DNA of 64,000 nucleotides from Margaritifera margaritifera (GCA_029931535.1 JAQPZY010001423.1:889501-953500), one strand, 5' to 3'. Positions 23,453-34,819 are shown, counted from the first letter of the stretch. Notes: generated from the letters alone by a model not told the origin. Translations and numbers: made by a program.

Positions 23453-23740
23453 TGGTTGGTTGGTTTTATTAGCACTTTTAACGCATTACTGGCTTTATTA
23501 TGCTGAGGAAATGGGAGGTAAGTGTACGCCTCTCTCAAGGCCACAATAAGGCAGTTGACCCTGGTTGGCCTGGGCGAGTATCAAACCTGCTAGCCAGTTG
23601 CCATAGATACTGACCACCTGGGGGTAGAATTTAGCTGCAACTTCATTTTCATTTTGCAACTGGAAAACATAGTAAAGATATTTATTAAAGATGTAAGGAT
23701 TAAGTGTCTGATGCTCTACCAAGTGAGTTACCATAGCTCC
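23453..23740 (-). repeat. tRNA-derived SINE (Thr-type head family), carrying an inserted piece of ATM exon h
   Basis: On the minus strand the body reads from a degraded tRNA-like head (GAGCATCAGACACTTAATCC) towards the (CCAA)n tail. On the plus strand the shared body phrase is TATTAGCACTTTTAACGCAT. Compared with the copy at 34406-34564, seven bases (AACCCCT) are replaced by a 106-bp segment (23591-23696) copied from ATM exon h and its upstream intron. Confidence 0.85.
23587..23696 (-). pseudogene. duplicated fragment of ATM exon h with its splice acceptor
   Basis: The segment 23591-23696 matches 28525-28628 with only a few differences. It holds 35-37 bp of intron, the acceptor TATGTTTTCCAG, and the first 69 nt of exon h (LQNENEVAAKFYPQVVSIYG and NWLA). 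The SINE sequence that follows supplies GCAG|GTTTGA, a plausible donor. The region 23587-23659 could thus be a 73-nt cryptic exon in the intron between exons i and j. Including it would break the reading frame. Joints share CTGC and GGATTA with the donor locus. Confidence 0.88.
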
Positions 23741-24223
23741 TTTACTAATGGATGGACATACAAATGGGCAGGATGACCTGCCTTTTATTCAAAACAAACA
23801 TGGAGATAGTTATAAGTTTTCTCCGTATTCAGTTAAAGGGGTATTCAAGATTGACGCCACAACACCAAAAACTGCCACAACAGACCCGTTGTATTACAAA
23901 CAACATGTTTGGCATGACCCAGTGGGGTTAAGGAAACTGCATCATCTCAAATAAAAATAGAGTAGGTGCAAGGGTGAAACCTGGCCTGAACACTGACAGC
24001 TTTCTTTAGGGCTTGCAAAAACATCAACAAAAAACAAAACACAGAACCTGAACACTGGTGTCAACATCAGAACAGTGATACCCATGTCTCATGTGCTAAA
24101 TGGAGGTTACCCCCCCCCCATCTGCACAAAAAAAAAGTATTGAGATAAGAATTCTGATGATGTGCAAATTCAATATCTCTCATTCAAACCAATGCAACTG
24201 GGGACAGAAGAACAGAACCTAAC
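23741..24223. other. intron, nothing recognised
   Basis: Short C and A runs near 24112-24135 only. Confidence 0.5.
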
Positions 24224-24429
24224 TCTTTCGATGGATCTGCCACAATTTCCTTTAGCTTGGCAAATTCTGACTGGGCTTTACTCATCAATGACTGCTTGGC
24301 CTCATAGGTACTGGAGTTCATGTAGTTGACAATGTTCTGGTATTGTGAGTCTGCATATCTGGCCAGGGACAGATAAGCATCAATGGATGTGCCTCTGTCT
24401 TCATGAAGATCTTCAAGCAGCATTACAGT
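24224..24429 (-). CDS. ATM: ATM exon i (FAT domain)
   Basis: 206 nt: 68 codons plus two bases. The acceptor reads TTAATTCCAG. The protein includes SIDAYLSLARYADSQYQNIV, then NYMNSSTYEAKQSLMSKAQ, matching the ATM segment known in vertebrates as FLSLARFSDTQYQ and IENYMKSSEFENKQALL. The only donor that keeps frame with exon j is AAAGA|GTTAGG, a weak site. The stronger-looking AG|GTTCTG five bases on would lead to a stop in exon j. Translation continues open past the donor for a short way, which makes a longer ORF that is not the real exon end. Confidence 0.95.
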
Positions 24430-24639
24430 CTGGAATTAATCAATATATGTCTTTATTTGCACTGGTTAGTCTAATGTTTAATTCAGTAGAATTGATTCTG
24501 ACAAATCCTGTACATGAAGCCCAGTGCTACTAAATGATATAATCACTTGCTGTAAACTTGTACAGAATTTTAACCAAATTCTTCACAAGGGAGAACAAGT
24601 ATAAATGATACCTGACAAGGAAAATGAGAGTCTGGGAGC

Positions 24640-25390
24640 AGTGTTGTATTAAAATGCCTTCTTCGGGCTACTGAAGTCAAGCTGGGCTACAATATTAATT
24701 TCCTAGTTACCCAGCAAGGTCAGTGGTTTCCTCAAGGTTCTTAAGTTTCCTTCACTTGGACCATGGAGTGGATGTACTTAATACCAGAGTCATTTGCTAT
24801 GGATGCATCAAAAAGGACCATGCTTCCATACAATTTGCTTGACAGGGCTTTAAACTGAGGAACTTGTGTTGGGAAAAGACAGGAGAATGAGTGATCTGGG
24901 GACATAACTCCTCAAATGATGATGCGGAATGCTGGAAATCCAACTCATTCCAGATCTCATCAATGTCAAGATGCATATAAATTAGGTTAAAATTCCTCAT
25001 TCCTAAATTAAATTATGCTGCAGAAACCAAATGGGGACGGGCAATCAGAGGCCATAACTCTTCTACATGATAATGTAGTATGCTGGAAGTTAAACTCATT
25101 CAAGGTCTTATCCGTATAAAGCCCCATGCCAAATCTGGTTGAAAACCAACAAACCCTGGTAAAGTTATAATATGGAAATCTGTCCAGAAGACAGGCAATT
25201 GGGGGCATCATTCCTGTACAGGATATCATAGATAAACTGGAAATCAAACTCATTCATTATCTTATCAATATAAAGCTGCAAATCAAATCTATCTGAAATC
25301 CAACAAACCTGAGTAAAGTTATACTGCAGAAACCAGTCAAGAGGACTGGCAATAACGGGGCATAACTCCTGTAATGATGGATACATTACT
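24640..25390. repeat. diverged tandem array, units about 152 bp
   Basis: Units carry ACTCATTCAAGGTCTTATCC-like sequence near 24938, 25088 and 25241, and GGCATAACTCCTGTAATGAT-like sequence. Spacings are about 150 and 153 bp, with roughly 3-4 units. Confidence 0.75.
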
Positions 25391-25871
25391 TGTCAATAGT
25401 GAAACAGGGTCCTCCCAATTTTTTAACATTTGAATCATATATGTAACTTGTCAAGGCTATTTCCAATTATAAGCATGCTGTTCCTCCATTTTCTGAAAGC
25501 AGTATTTGTCTGTTTCTTTTGTTTTATAATTGTAGAACTAAAACTGTGTGAATAAAATTACAAAGCATGAAAATTGATTTATATTTTTTTATTGTTTCTT
25601 TCAGGACACTCAATGAAACATTTTGGTATCCTACTGGACTGATAAAAACTTTGCTGTCCTAAAACAAGCAGAAAATAGGGTACTCTTGTGAGCATTTATG
25701 ATAATATTCCCAAATGAAATAAGACCAGAGTAAAACTATTAGAATTAAAGAATCCTTATATATTTATTAATAAACTCTGCATTCATATAAAAATAAATAA
25801 ACATCTTTTTCATCTATTTGTTTGATCAATAATTAACAGCCGTTTTGAAGGTAACATTATGTTTTTTGATA
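25391..25871. other. intron, nothing recognised
   Basis: AT-rich, no clear signal. Confidence 0.5.
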
Positions 25872-27248
25872 AGGTCAAACCTGTCTACAGTGGCCACCCA
25901 TGGGAAAAGGCCAAAGTGGTATTTTTAGACAGGTGACCTCTGAAGGCAGGTTCAGCTCTCAAACTTGGTTCATGACAAATACATGCACCATGCACCGAAT
26001 AGCATTAGCATTATTATTAGTAGTAGTATGCTATCAAAATAGATGTATTTAGTTTAGGTAATTAGTAAAAAGAAAAATTACAAAATAATAAAATAAACAG
26101 TTCCACACATGATTACTGTATCCTCACTTTAATTCATCATGTACATTAAATCACTGACTCTTAAAAATATCACTGATCTTTGTTTGTTTTGTGCATATCT
26201 CTATCCCCATTTCAGCTGCAATGTCTGAAACTTCCATCACTGATTTCAGCATGTTTGAATGTCCATGATGAATTGCAAACCCGTTCAGTTTCTGTATGCA
26301 TTCCTGTACAACTGTGTACATGCACTCATTTATTCAACTCACAAAAACACTTTAATCTCATTATCAGTAGAAATGGCATCTAAATAAAATTACTAATTTA
26401 CAGCTTACTAGTGATTGTCAAACACAGGACTGACTTTTTGTTAGGCCAGCTGGTATAATTAGGCATGAAAACAGGTGTTCACACTTCAAACTACTGATGG
26501 ATTAAGCAGTTGCTCAAACTCACCATGATCAAAAGACAGTCGGTTTTTGGGAGAGAAATTTGATGATTAGGGAATGAAAAGAAGCTTCCTGCAGCAATTG
26601 TTGGTAGCATATAAACCATAAGGGATATCACAAGTGTAGTGTACATTCGGGTTGTAGCATCCTGGAACCATTTCCAGCATCGTTCATTAATCTCATCATT
26701 TTGTGTAATTGTACGTAATCTCTTACATTCTGGATTAATGTTCTTCTCAAAATCAGCAATAATATCTCGCTTACGCTTAATAATCCCTGGATCTGAGTTT
26801 GCCTGACTTCCATTTCTGCTGCAACTACATGACTACTTTTTTCACTATCCAGCAAACAAATTGCTTTGAATCTCTCATGTAAGGACAAAAACCACCTTGC
26901 TTTCAAAACCAACATGTTGACACATTTTAGTTTGACTGACAGTGTGACTGGAGTACGGCAAGTACAATCGAGATATGAAATGCTTAAACATCGATTCACT
27001 TTATATACCTTTATTTAAACAATGCCTTGCTCATCAAACAAAAGAAATGTTTAATTTGCATACTTGGAGCAGCAGGGTGAAACTACTGTTTGGTTAAGAA
27101 ACACTTGGCTGCTGACTGCTGAAAGCAGGTGACCATTAAATACAGGGTATTTATATAGGAAATAAGCCGGGGGGGGGGGGGGAATTAGAATGACCATTGT
27201 GACCAGATGACTTTTGAACACAGGTGACCATTAGGACAGGTTTGACTG
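25872..27248 (-). mobile_element. pogo/Tigger-type element related to the CAGTAAAACCTGTC family
   Basis: Ends are AGGTCAAACCTGTC (left) and, inverted, CAGTCAAACCTGTCCTAATG (right). Both are flanked by TA (25870-25871 and 27249-27250). Its 1377-bp length is close to the 1363-bp relative at 48730. Subterminal phrases such as GGTGACC recur. It carries the N-terminus of a Tigger-type transposase on the minus strand. A (TAA)n microsatellite grew from its right TA. Confidence 0.82.
26628..26999 (-). pseudogene. Tigger-type transposase N-terminal fragment
   Basis: LSLHERFKAICLLDSEKSSH, then VVAAEMEVRQTQIQG, is the first psq-type helix-turn-helix of Tigger transposases. A frameshift follows near 26788. 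In the next frame, IIKRKRDIIADFEKNINPEC and later INERCWKWFQDATTR continue as the linker and the start of the CENP-B-type second domain. The catalytic part is missing. This shows that the CAGTAAAACCTGTC and CAGTCAAACCTGTC elements belong to the Tigger group. Confidence 0.83.
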
Positions 27249-27300
27249 TAATAATAATAATAATAATAATAACAATAAATATATTATTACTAGTAGTAGT
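27249..27300. repeat. (TAA)n microsatellite, followed by (TAG)n
   Basis: AATAATAATAATAATAATAA run at about 27249-27280, then ACTAGTAGTAGTAGTA. Confidence 0.9.
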
Positions 27301-27940
27301 AGTACCCATGAACTTTTAAGCCAGGCATATATTAATTTATTGACTCAAGTCCTGGACTCATCATCTTTGAGAAAAATTTTGAAAACCCTGCTACTGTATG
27401 CTTGTGCAGTGTCAGAAGCATGTCAGACTTAATAGTAATGGATTAACCATGAAACAAAATAAAATTTAAAGTGGCAATTATTCTTTTGACTGGTTATTAT
27501 ATTATATTCCATAATGGCACAAGAAGTCACATTTTCATATGAAACAAATGCACAGAAGACCAGTAAACAATATTGAGTGTGTTGGCTGATTGAAGCTACC
27601 TTGACTGGCTGCAGAGGATTTGTAATTAGCAAAGAATCACTTGCAAGTTACCTTTTTTGCTTGAAACTTTCCAAATGTAGAAATACAGGCAGTACTAATA
27701 GCCTTTTTTATGTCACAGAGAAACAGAAGTATATCACAATTTCTTCAAACAAGGTGGAGTACCTTTCTAGGGTTTTCCAAATGAAAGTTAATTGTGCAAA
27801 ATAACAACTCTCATTTACTTTCTAAAAAACTTTCAAAGATATGCAGTGCATGTGAACTCTTAGTTAAGGGCATGCAACCTACATCACAACCTGGAAAGCA
27901 CATACATACATACATCTTTACCTGCTTAGATGCAAGTTTG
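27301..27940. other. intron, nothing recognised
   Basis: No exon or element that I can support. Confidence 0.5.
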
Positions 27941-27944
27941 GGCA

Positions 27945-28090
27945 ATTTATTACAGTAATTGTTGGCATATTTATTACAGTAATTGTTAGCAATTTATTAC
28001 AGTAATTGTTGGCATATTTATTACAGTAATTGCTGGCAATTTATTACAGTAATTGTTGGCATATTTATTACAGTAACTGTTGACATATTT
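27945..28090. repeat. tandem repeat of about 22 bp, paired into about 46-bp units
   Basis: TTTATTACAGTAATTGTTGG recurs, alternating GCAATT and GCATAT contexts, for about six units. Confidence 0.9.
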
Positions 28091-28470
28091 CAGTTAAGAC
28101 CATGCCCAAAGTACCCAGAAAGTACAGGAAATAGCTAACACTCATAACTGTGCTCTTACTCAAATTGTCAGTGAATGTTTGTGGAAACAGAGTAGTCTAT
28201 AATAATGCTTTAAATACTAACAGTATCCCTGGTACATTTTGGATACTTGGGACACAGTCTTATCCAAACCTTGCCAATATTGGAATTTTAAAAAACCCCA
28301 CCAAAACTTGCATCAAAAGAGGTAAAAATGTATATGTGTGCTATCCCTGCAGTAGGTTGCTGGCCCTGTAGTTGTGCTCACAATTTTTGTGCTATAAGTG
28401 TTGTATACAAGTCTAATAAAGAAGCTGAAAAATCCAGATGGATCTAGAATGATGGAATGCTGCTGATTAC

Positions 28471-28593
28471 CTTCTCCAAGTAATTTTCTAGGATAATATT
28501 GGGATTCTCTGAGTGTGTTTCTGCTAGCCAGTTGCCATAGATACTGAGCACCTGGGGGTAGAATTTAGCTGCAACTTCATTCTCACTTTGCAA
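28471..28593 (-). CDS. ATM: ATM exon h (FAT domain)
   Basis: Forty-one codons, phase 0 at both ends. The acceptor reads TATGTGTTTTCCAG and the donor GAGAAG|GTAATC. The product contains AKFYPQVLSIYGNWLAETHS and NPNIILENYLEK, matching vertebrate CGNWLAETCLENP and YLEKAV. This motif alone separates ATM from other PI3K-like kinases. Its first 69 nt and acceptor were copied into a SINE at 23.6 kb. Confidence 0.97.
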
Positions 28594-28663
28594 CTGGAAA
28601 ACACATAAGATATTTATTAAAGATGCAAGGATTATAGTCCTATCCAATAAAAAAACTGACACA

Positions 28664-29790
28664 AAAGTCCCTCAAAATGACTGATGCTCTAATGGCTGAA
28701 AAATAATTTGCAGGAATTCATGAAAAGTCTGTTTCTTCCCCACTTTTATCTTCTTAGTTATTGAATACTGAAATCGTCCTAAATATTCTTGAGCAATTCC
28801 AAGATATCAAATTTGGTAACCAAAATATTTTCTTATAAGTGAGTTAACCTGTTCATAAGTGCAGTACAAAAATCTTTGTCATGGCCTTTGATCTTAAACC
28901 CGACATCATGGATATCAAATCAATGAACTTGTCTCTGATTCTGTCAAGATATACCCACATGCAATGTTTTCTGGTTTCATCCAAAATTAATATTTATTAA
29001 AAAAACAAAAACAATCTGCACTGGCATCATTCAAGGTATTCTTCAGATGTATCAATAAACTTGGTCTTGTAAAAATCTATTCATACTTCTTTTGTCATCA
29101 TGCTCACAAGCCATCACAGCTAAAAAAAAAACTGAATCAAGACCTTTGACCTTGAAATCAATGTCACAGTGCTGATTATTAACTTGTTTATTATAAAACA
29201 ATGAAACGCAAAATTCATTTGCATATATACAGGTAATTTCTACATTTCTTGGAAATCAAGTATGCATGATTCATGAAAAATTTGCACCATATTCTAATTT
29301 TTTGTTTGATTATGCCCATACAGATTAACAAATTTTGCACAAAATTTTAGCGTGATTTTCATAATCACACATTCTAGATACAACCCTGTACATGTAACAA
29401 GAAGTCTTTTAGTGAAACCCATGTCAACATGTCCATATGTTCACATTTTTCGAAAATGTACCTTTAGTTGGCACCATACAGCCACTAATGGCTGAGGTGC
29501 TATAAAGCACTCCTACATACATTCAAGAGTTGTAGCGATAATAAGGTGGTCATGTTAGATGTCAAATTGGCACCATTGTCATTTAGGACCATCTGCAAGT
29601 CATGAAAGTGTTTTAGCAAAAGTCCCATGTCAACATGACCATCCCATCAGGAGGAGTAAAGCTAACACAATTTTCAAGATGGCTGCTATATTGGATGTTT
29701 CTGGGGCACGATTTTCATTTAGGACAAAGTAGAACTTAGGATGAAACTGTAAAGTAAGTTTCATTGCTTTTCTCCAGTTAGTTTAGGAGT
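28664..29790. repeat. head-plus-array element, 144-bp units, copy 3 (diverged)
   Basis: The head at 28664-28800 (AAAGTCCCTCAAAATGACTG, AATATTCTTGAGCAATTCC) matches the heads at 7272, 9318 and 53420. Diverged array units with GTCAAATTGGCACCATTGTC and TTTCAAGATGGCTGCTATA occupy about 29400-29790. The part between (28801-29390) is not clearly family sequence. Confidence 0.65.
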
Positions 29791-30029
29791 AGTGATATAA
29801 ACAACTGCTGATGGATGCTAGAAGCCAGACCCATCACATAAGCTCTTCTTGTCTTTGACCTGTTGGACTAACAATGACATTAATCCAAGATCCCTTTTCC
29901 TCACTATTCCATGTGCTTTGACAAATTTCTTGTTCCAAATTTGTCAATAGTCTGTTTATAAACTAAAGAAATTACCATTTTTAAGAAATTGCATGTGAAC
30001 TCCTACCAAAGTTGATGACAGATGCATGT

Positions 30030-30720
30030 TACACTATACAACAGTAATAACTGGCAATGGATTGAATATACCATGACAGCAGCAACTAACACTATACTTT
30101 AATAACTGGCAATGGATTGAATATACCATGACAACAGCATCTAACAGTATACAGCATTAATAACTGGCAATGGACTGAATATACCATAACTGGCAATGGA
30201 TTGAATATACCATGACATCAGCATTTCACACGATACAACATTAGTAACTGGCAATGGATTAAATATACCATGACAGCAGCATCTCACACTATACAACATT
30301 GATATATAGCAATGGACTGAATATACCATAACAGTAGCATCTCACACTATACAACATTAATATATGGCAACAGACTGAATATATCATGACAGCAGCATTT
30401 CACATGATACAACATTAGTAACTGGCAATGGTTTAAATATACCATGACAGCAGCATTTCACACTACACAATATTAGTAACTGGCAATGGATTAAATATAC
30501 CATGACAGCAGCATTTCACACGATACAATATTAGTAACTGGCAATGGATTAAATATACAATGACAGCAGCATCTCACACTATACAATATTGATATATAGC
30601 AATGGACTGAATATACCATAACAGTAGCATCTCACACTATACAACATTGATATATGGCAATGCATTGAATATACCATGACAGCAGCATCTCACATTATGC
30701 AACACTAAAACCTGGCAATT
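30030..30720. repeat. minisatellite of about 60-bp units, about 11 copies
   Basis: Units hold TAACTGGCAATGGATTGAAT, then ATACCATGACAGCAGCATCT and ACACTATACAACATTA. Some units are truncated or use ATATATAGCAATGGACTGAA. First of a cluster of five arrays up to 35.8 kb. Confidence 0.93.
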
Positions 30721-31011
30721 ACATGTATTTCTTGCATAAATTATATCACCAGACATATACGGACACCAATATGAATGTTGTGACCATTGTTCCAGCATCA
30801 TCCTTTCTGGGCTAGGTCAAAATTGAAACCGTCACCCCCTGAAATGCTTTCTGAACATTGAGAAATTTTAAAAAAAAATGTAACTCTTCACCTCTGGGTT
30901 CAACATTTTCCCTCAGCTTCTAGCAAATTATGAACTCCCTATATTCATACCTCTATTACTGCAAGAATAATCCCAGACCATACAATATAATTTACATTTC
31001 TGCCTTCTTAA

Positions 31012-31975
31012 GTCTGACAAAAAGATAATTGGTGAGATGTTTGATAATGTTGTGCTCTGCCCTGGCCTTCTACAGTCTGGTGTGCCCTACATACAGTGGT
31101 GTGAGTGTACTCAGCCTTGGCCTACTACAGTCTGGTCTGCTCTACAGACAGTGGTGTGAGTGTAACTCAGTCCTGGCCCACTACAGTCTGGTCTGTCCTA
31201 TATTCAGTGATGTGAGTGCACTCAGACCTGTCCCACTACAGTCTGGTCTGCCCTACAGACAATGGTGAGAGTATACTCAGTGCTATCCCACTACAGTCTG
31301 TTCTGCCCTATATTCAGTGATGTGAGTGCACTCAGACCTGTCCCACTACAGTCTGGTCTGCCCTCAACACAGTGATGTGAGTGTATTCAGCCCTGGCCCA
31401 CTACAGTTTGGTCTGCCCTAAATACAGTAGTGTGAGTGTACTCAGCCCTGGCCCACTACAGTCTGGTCTGCCCTAAATACAGTGATGTGAGTGTACTCAG
31501 TTCTGGCCCACTACAATCTGGTCTGCCCTACATACAGTGGTGTGAGTGTACTCAGCCCTGGCCCACTACAGTCTGGTCTGCCCTAAATACAGTGGTGTGA
31601 GTGTACTCAGTTCTGGCCCACTACAGTCTGTTCTGCCCTATATTCAGTGATGTGAGTGTACTCAGACCTGTCCCACTACAGTCTGGTCTGCCCTCAACAC
31701 AGTGATGTGAGTGTACTCAGCCCTGGCCCACTACAGTCTGGTCTGCCCTAAATACAGTGGTGTGAGTGTACTCAGTTCTGGCCCACTACAGTCTGGTCTG
31801 CCCAATATTCAGTGATGTGAGTGCACTCAGACCTGTCCCACTACAGTCTGGTCTGCCCTACATACAGTGGTGTGAGTGTACTCAGCCCTGGCCCACTACA
31901 GTCTGGTCTGCCCTACATACAGTGGTGTGAGTGTACTCAGCCATGGCCCACTACAGACTGGTCTGTTGTACATAG
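31012..31975. repeat. 55-56-bp minisatellite, about 16 units, first unit resembling ATM exon g
   Basis: The unit reads CCCACTACAGTCTGGTCTGC, then CCTACATACAGTGGTGTGAG and TGTACTCAGCCCTGG. The leftmost stretch (31012-31080) reads CTGACAA, then GAGATGTTTGATAATGTTGT and CTACAGTCTGG. This lines up with CTGACAAGATGTTTGGCGAT, GTTGTG and GTACAGTCTGG in exon g (about 32127-32177) at roughly 75% over 44 bp. The array may therefore have started from a partial duplication of the exon. Confidence 0.93.
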
Positions 31976-32100
31976 TGATTTGATTTTAAAAATTGTAAAA
32001 GAGCTGAAAGTAGGCTGGAGGTGGAGGAAATGCCTTAGACAGGGGTAAGGTAGGATGGCAATTAACTTTAGGATTTTTCAACTGCTAAAATGCAAATTAC

Positions 32101-32262
32101 CTTATGTAACCTGTCAATAAGCTGCCTGACAAGATGTTTGGCGATGTTGTGTTCATCTCTAGCCCAGTACAGTCTGGCTTCTTCGATTTGACTTTGTAAT
32201 TGAAGCTTCAGCTCTCCCACCATATTCAGTTCCTTCAGCTGCTGTAGGCAACGCTCTGCAAT
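32101..32262 (-). CDS. ATM: ATM exon g (FAT domain)
   Basis: Fifty-four codons, phase 0 at both ends. The acceptor reads TTTAATCCCAG and the donor CATAAG|GTAATT. The product includes QLQSQIEEARLYWARDEHNI and AKHLVRQLIDRL, matching the vertebrate ATM segment with QLEEAQVFWAKKEQSLAL. It is sandwiched between a 55-bp minisatellite (ends 125 bp past its donor) and a 21-bp array (starts about 20 bp upstream of its acceptor), so its polypyrimidine tract is almost at the edge of repeat DNA. Confidence 0.97.
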
Positions 32263-32282
32263 CTGGGATTAAATGAGGGATA

Positions 32283-32690
32283 TTTCACTTTTTACATGTC
32301 ATTTATATGACTTTTTACATGTCTTTTTATGACTCTTTACACATCATTTTTATGACTTTTTACACATCATTTATGACTTTTTACATGTCCTTTATATGAC
32401 TTTTTTCATGTCATTTATGACTTTTTACATGTCATTTATATCACTTTTTATGTTCGTTATATGACTTTTTACATGTCATTTATGACTTTTACGTGTCCTT
32501 TATATGACTTTTTACATGTCCTTTATATGACTTTTTACATGTCATTTATATGACTTTTTACATGTCCTTTATATGACTTTTTACATGTCTTTTATATGAC
32601 TTTTTAGATGTCATTTATATCACTTTTTACATGTCATTTATATGACTTTTTACATGTCCTTTATATGATTTTTTACAAACCTATCTCATA
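32283..32690. repeat. tandem repeat of about 21-22 bp (TATGACTTTTTACATGTC)
   Basis: About 19 units of TATATGACTTTTTACATGTC with TT or CT variants. It lies directly upstream of the exon g acceptor on the sense strand, where it reads GACATGTAAAAAGTCATATA. Confidence 0.95.
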
Positions 32691-33009
32691 TTGTCTATAA
32701 AATAAAGCAAAGACAATATAATATGACATCACCTAAATTATCAGTGTAATGTCAGAGCTGTTCAAACAAATCAAGCTAGGCCACTTTACATTTTTTTTGG
32801 CAGTTTATCACAACCAGATATATGAATTTGAAACGTGATAAAAAAAAAATCATACCTTTATGATCATTTCATCTAAGAACTACCAATTTGCTAAATAATT
32901 TAAATGTATAGCTCATAATTTTCATATGAAATGAGCATTTCTTACAATTTGTTCAAATCATACATAAACGTTCATTAGACATACTATTTATAAAAGTATC
33001 CGAACATTC

Positions 33010-34235
33010 CCAAGGATCCATAAGGTAGATATCTCAAGTGTACCAAGGATCTCTAAGGCAGATATCTCAAGTGTACCAAGGATCCATAAGGTAGATATCT
33101 CAAGTGTACCAAGGATCTCTAAGGTAGATATCTCAAGTGTACCAAGGATCCATAAGGTAGATATCTCAAGTGTACCAAGGATCTCTAAGGTAGATATCTC
33201 AAGTGTACCAAGGATCCATAAGGTAGATATCTCAAGTGTACCAAGGATCCATAAGGTAGATATCTCAAGTGTACCAAGGATCTATAAGGTAGATATCTCA
33301 ATTGTACCAACGATCTCTAAGGAAGATATCTCAAGTGTACCAAGGATCCATAAGGTAGATATATCAAGTGTACCAAGGATCCATAAGGTAGATATCTCAA
33401 GTGTACCAAGGATCTCTAAGGTTGATATCTCAAGTGTACCAACGATCTCTAAGGAAGATATCTCAAGTGTACCAAGGATCCATAAGTCAGATATTATATA
33501 GTTCCCAACATTCTCAAGTGTACCAAGGATCCATAAGGTAGATATCTCAAGAGTACCAAGGATCCATAAGGTAGATATCACAAGTGTTCCAAGGAACCAT
33601 AAGGTAGATATCTCAAGTGTAGCTAGGATCCATAAGGTAGAGATCTCAAGTGTAGATAGGATCCATAAGGTAGATATCTCAAGTGTTCCAAGGAACCATA
33701 AGGTACATATCTCAAGTGTTCCAAGGAACCATAAGGTAGATATCTCAAGCGTACCAAGGAACCATAAGGTAGATATCTCAAGTATATCAAGGATCTCTAA
33801 GGTAGATATCTCAAGTGTTCCAAGGACCCATAAGGTAGATATCTCAAGTGTACCAAGTTTCCATAAGGTAGATATCTCAAATGTACCAAGGATCCATAAG
33901 GTAGATATCTCAAGTGTACCAAGGATCCATAAGGTAGAGATCTCAAGTGTACCAAGGATCCATAAGGTAGATATCTCAAATGTACCAAGGATCCATAAGG
34001 TAGATATCTCAAGTGTACCAAGGATATCTAAGGTAGATATCTCAAGTGTAACAAGGATCCATAAGGCAGATATATCAAGTTTACCAAGGATCCATAAGGT
34101 AGATATCTCAAGTGTTCCAAGGAACCATAAGGTAGATATCTCAAGTGTACCAAGGATCTATAAGGCAGATATTACACATTCCAAACATTCTCAAGTGTAC
34201 CAAGGATCTATAAGGTAGATATTACATAGTTCTAA
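33010..34235. repeat. 33-bp minisatellite, about 37 units, with dimer pattern
   Basis: The unit reads AAGGATCCATAAGGTAGATA, then TCTCAAGTGTACC. At 33012-33240, units with GGATCCATA alternate with GGATCTCTA, a 66-bp higher-order dimer. The period is a multiple of three, so it forms long open frames (such as ISTLWILGTLE repeats on the minus strand) that I do not regard as genes. Confidence 0.97.
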
Positions 34236-34405
34236 ATAGCAATTACAGATCAATGAGATGGTAATTGAATTTTCATGAATTGTTGGCAATTCTGTTTACT
34301 TGTATGGAGCATGTCCTGTCAATATCATATCAGAAATAAGCTGAGAGAAGAATAATTTCAGCTATACAATGACCTCATGAAGCTGAGCTGAAGCACAAAT
34401 TATTT

Positions 34406-34564
34406 GTTGGTTGGTTGGTTTTTGATAGCACTTTCAACATATTATTGGCTATATCATGCCAAGGAAATGGGAGGCAGCAGACCCGGACTTGCTTGGGCAG
34501 GTATCAATCCTGCAACCCCTGGATTAGGAGTCTGATGCTGTAACAACTGAGATTCTGCAGCTCC
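34406..34564 (-). repeat. tRNA-derived SINE, flanked by 12-bp target duplication
   Basis: On the minus strand it has a degraded tRNA head (TCTCAGTTGTTACAGCATCA, then GATTGATACC), a short body, and a (CCAA)n tail. CACAAATTATTT (34394-34405) and CACAAAGAATTT (34565-34576) flank it, matching at 10 of 12 positions. It is the best reference for the family also at 23453 and 53115. Confidence 0.83.
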
Positions 34565-34819
34565 CACAAAGAATTTCCAAATTTACCTCTGCATTCAGGG
34601 TCAATCTTATTAATTCTACTTACAATAGCAAAGATGGTAGACCTTTACCTCCTGACATGTAATTTGATGGCAGATGTGGTCCCTCCATCATAAAACTATA
34701 CTCAATATTTAAAGTAATAAATGTTGCTCTGAACTTGGAAACCTTACTCAAACCAACAAATGCTGCCTGTTGATTGTCAAAATCTTTCTGAGTATGATTT
34801 GGAGTTGAGCAAAGTTTTA

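Noticed and set aside
30030..32690. Regularly spaced repeats as a CRISPR-like array
   Set aside because: Units are contiguous without unique spacers, and the genome is eukaryotic. These are minisatellites.
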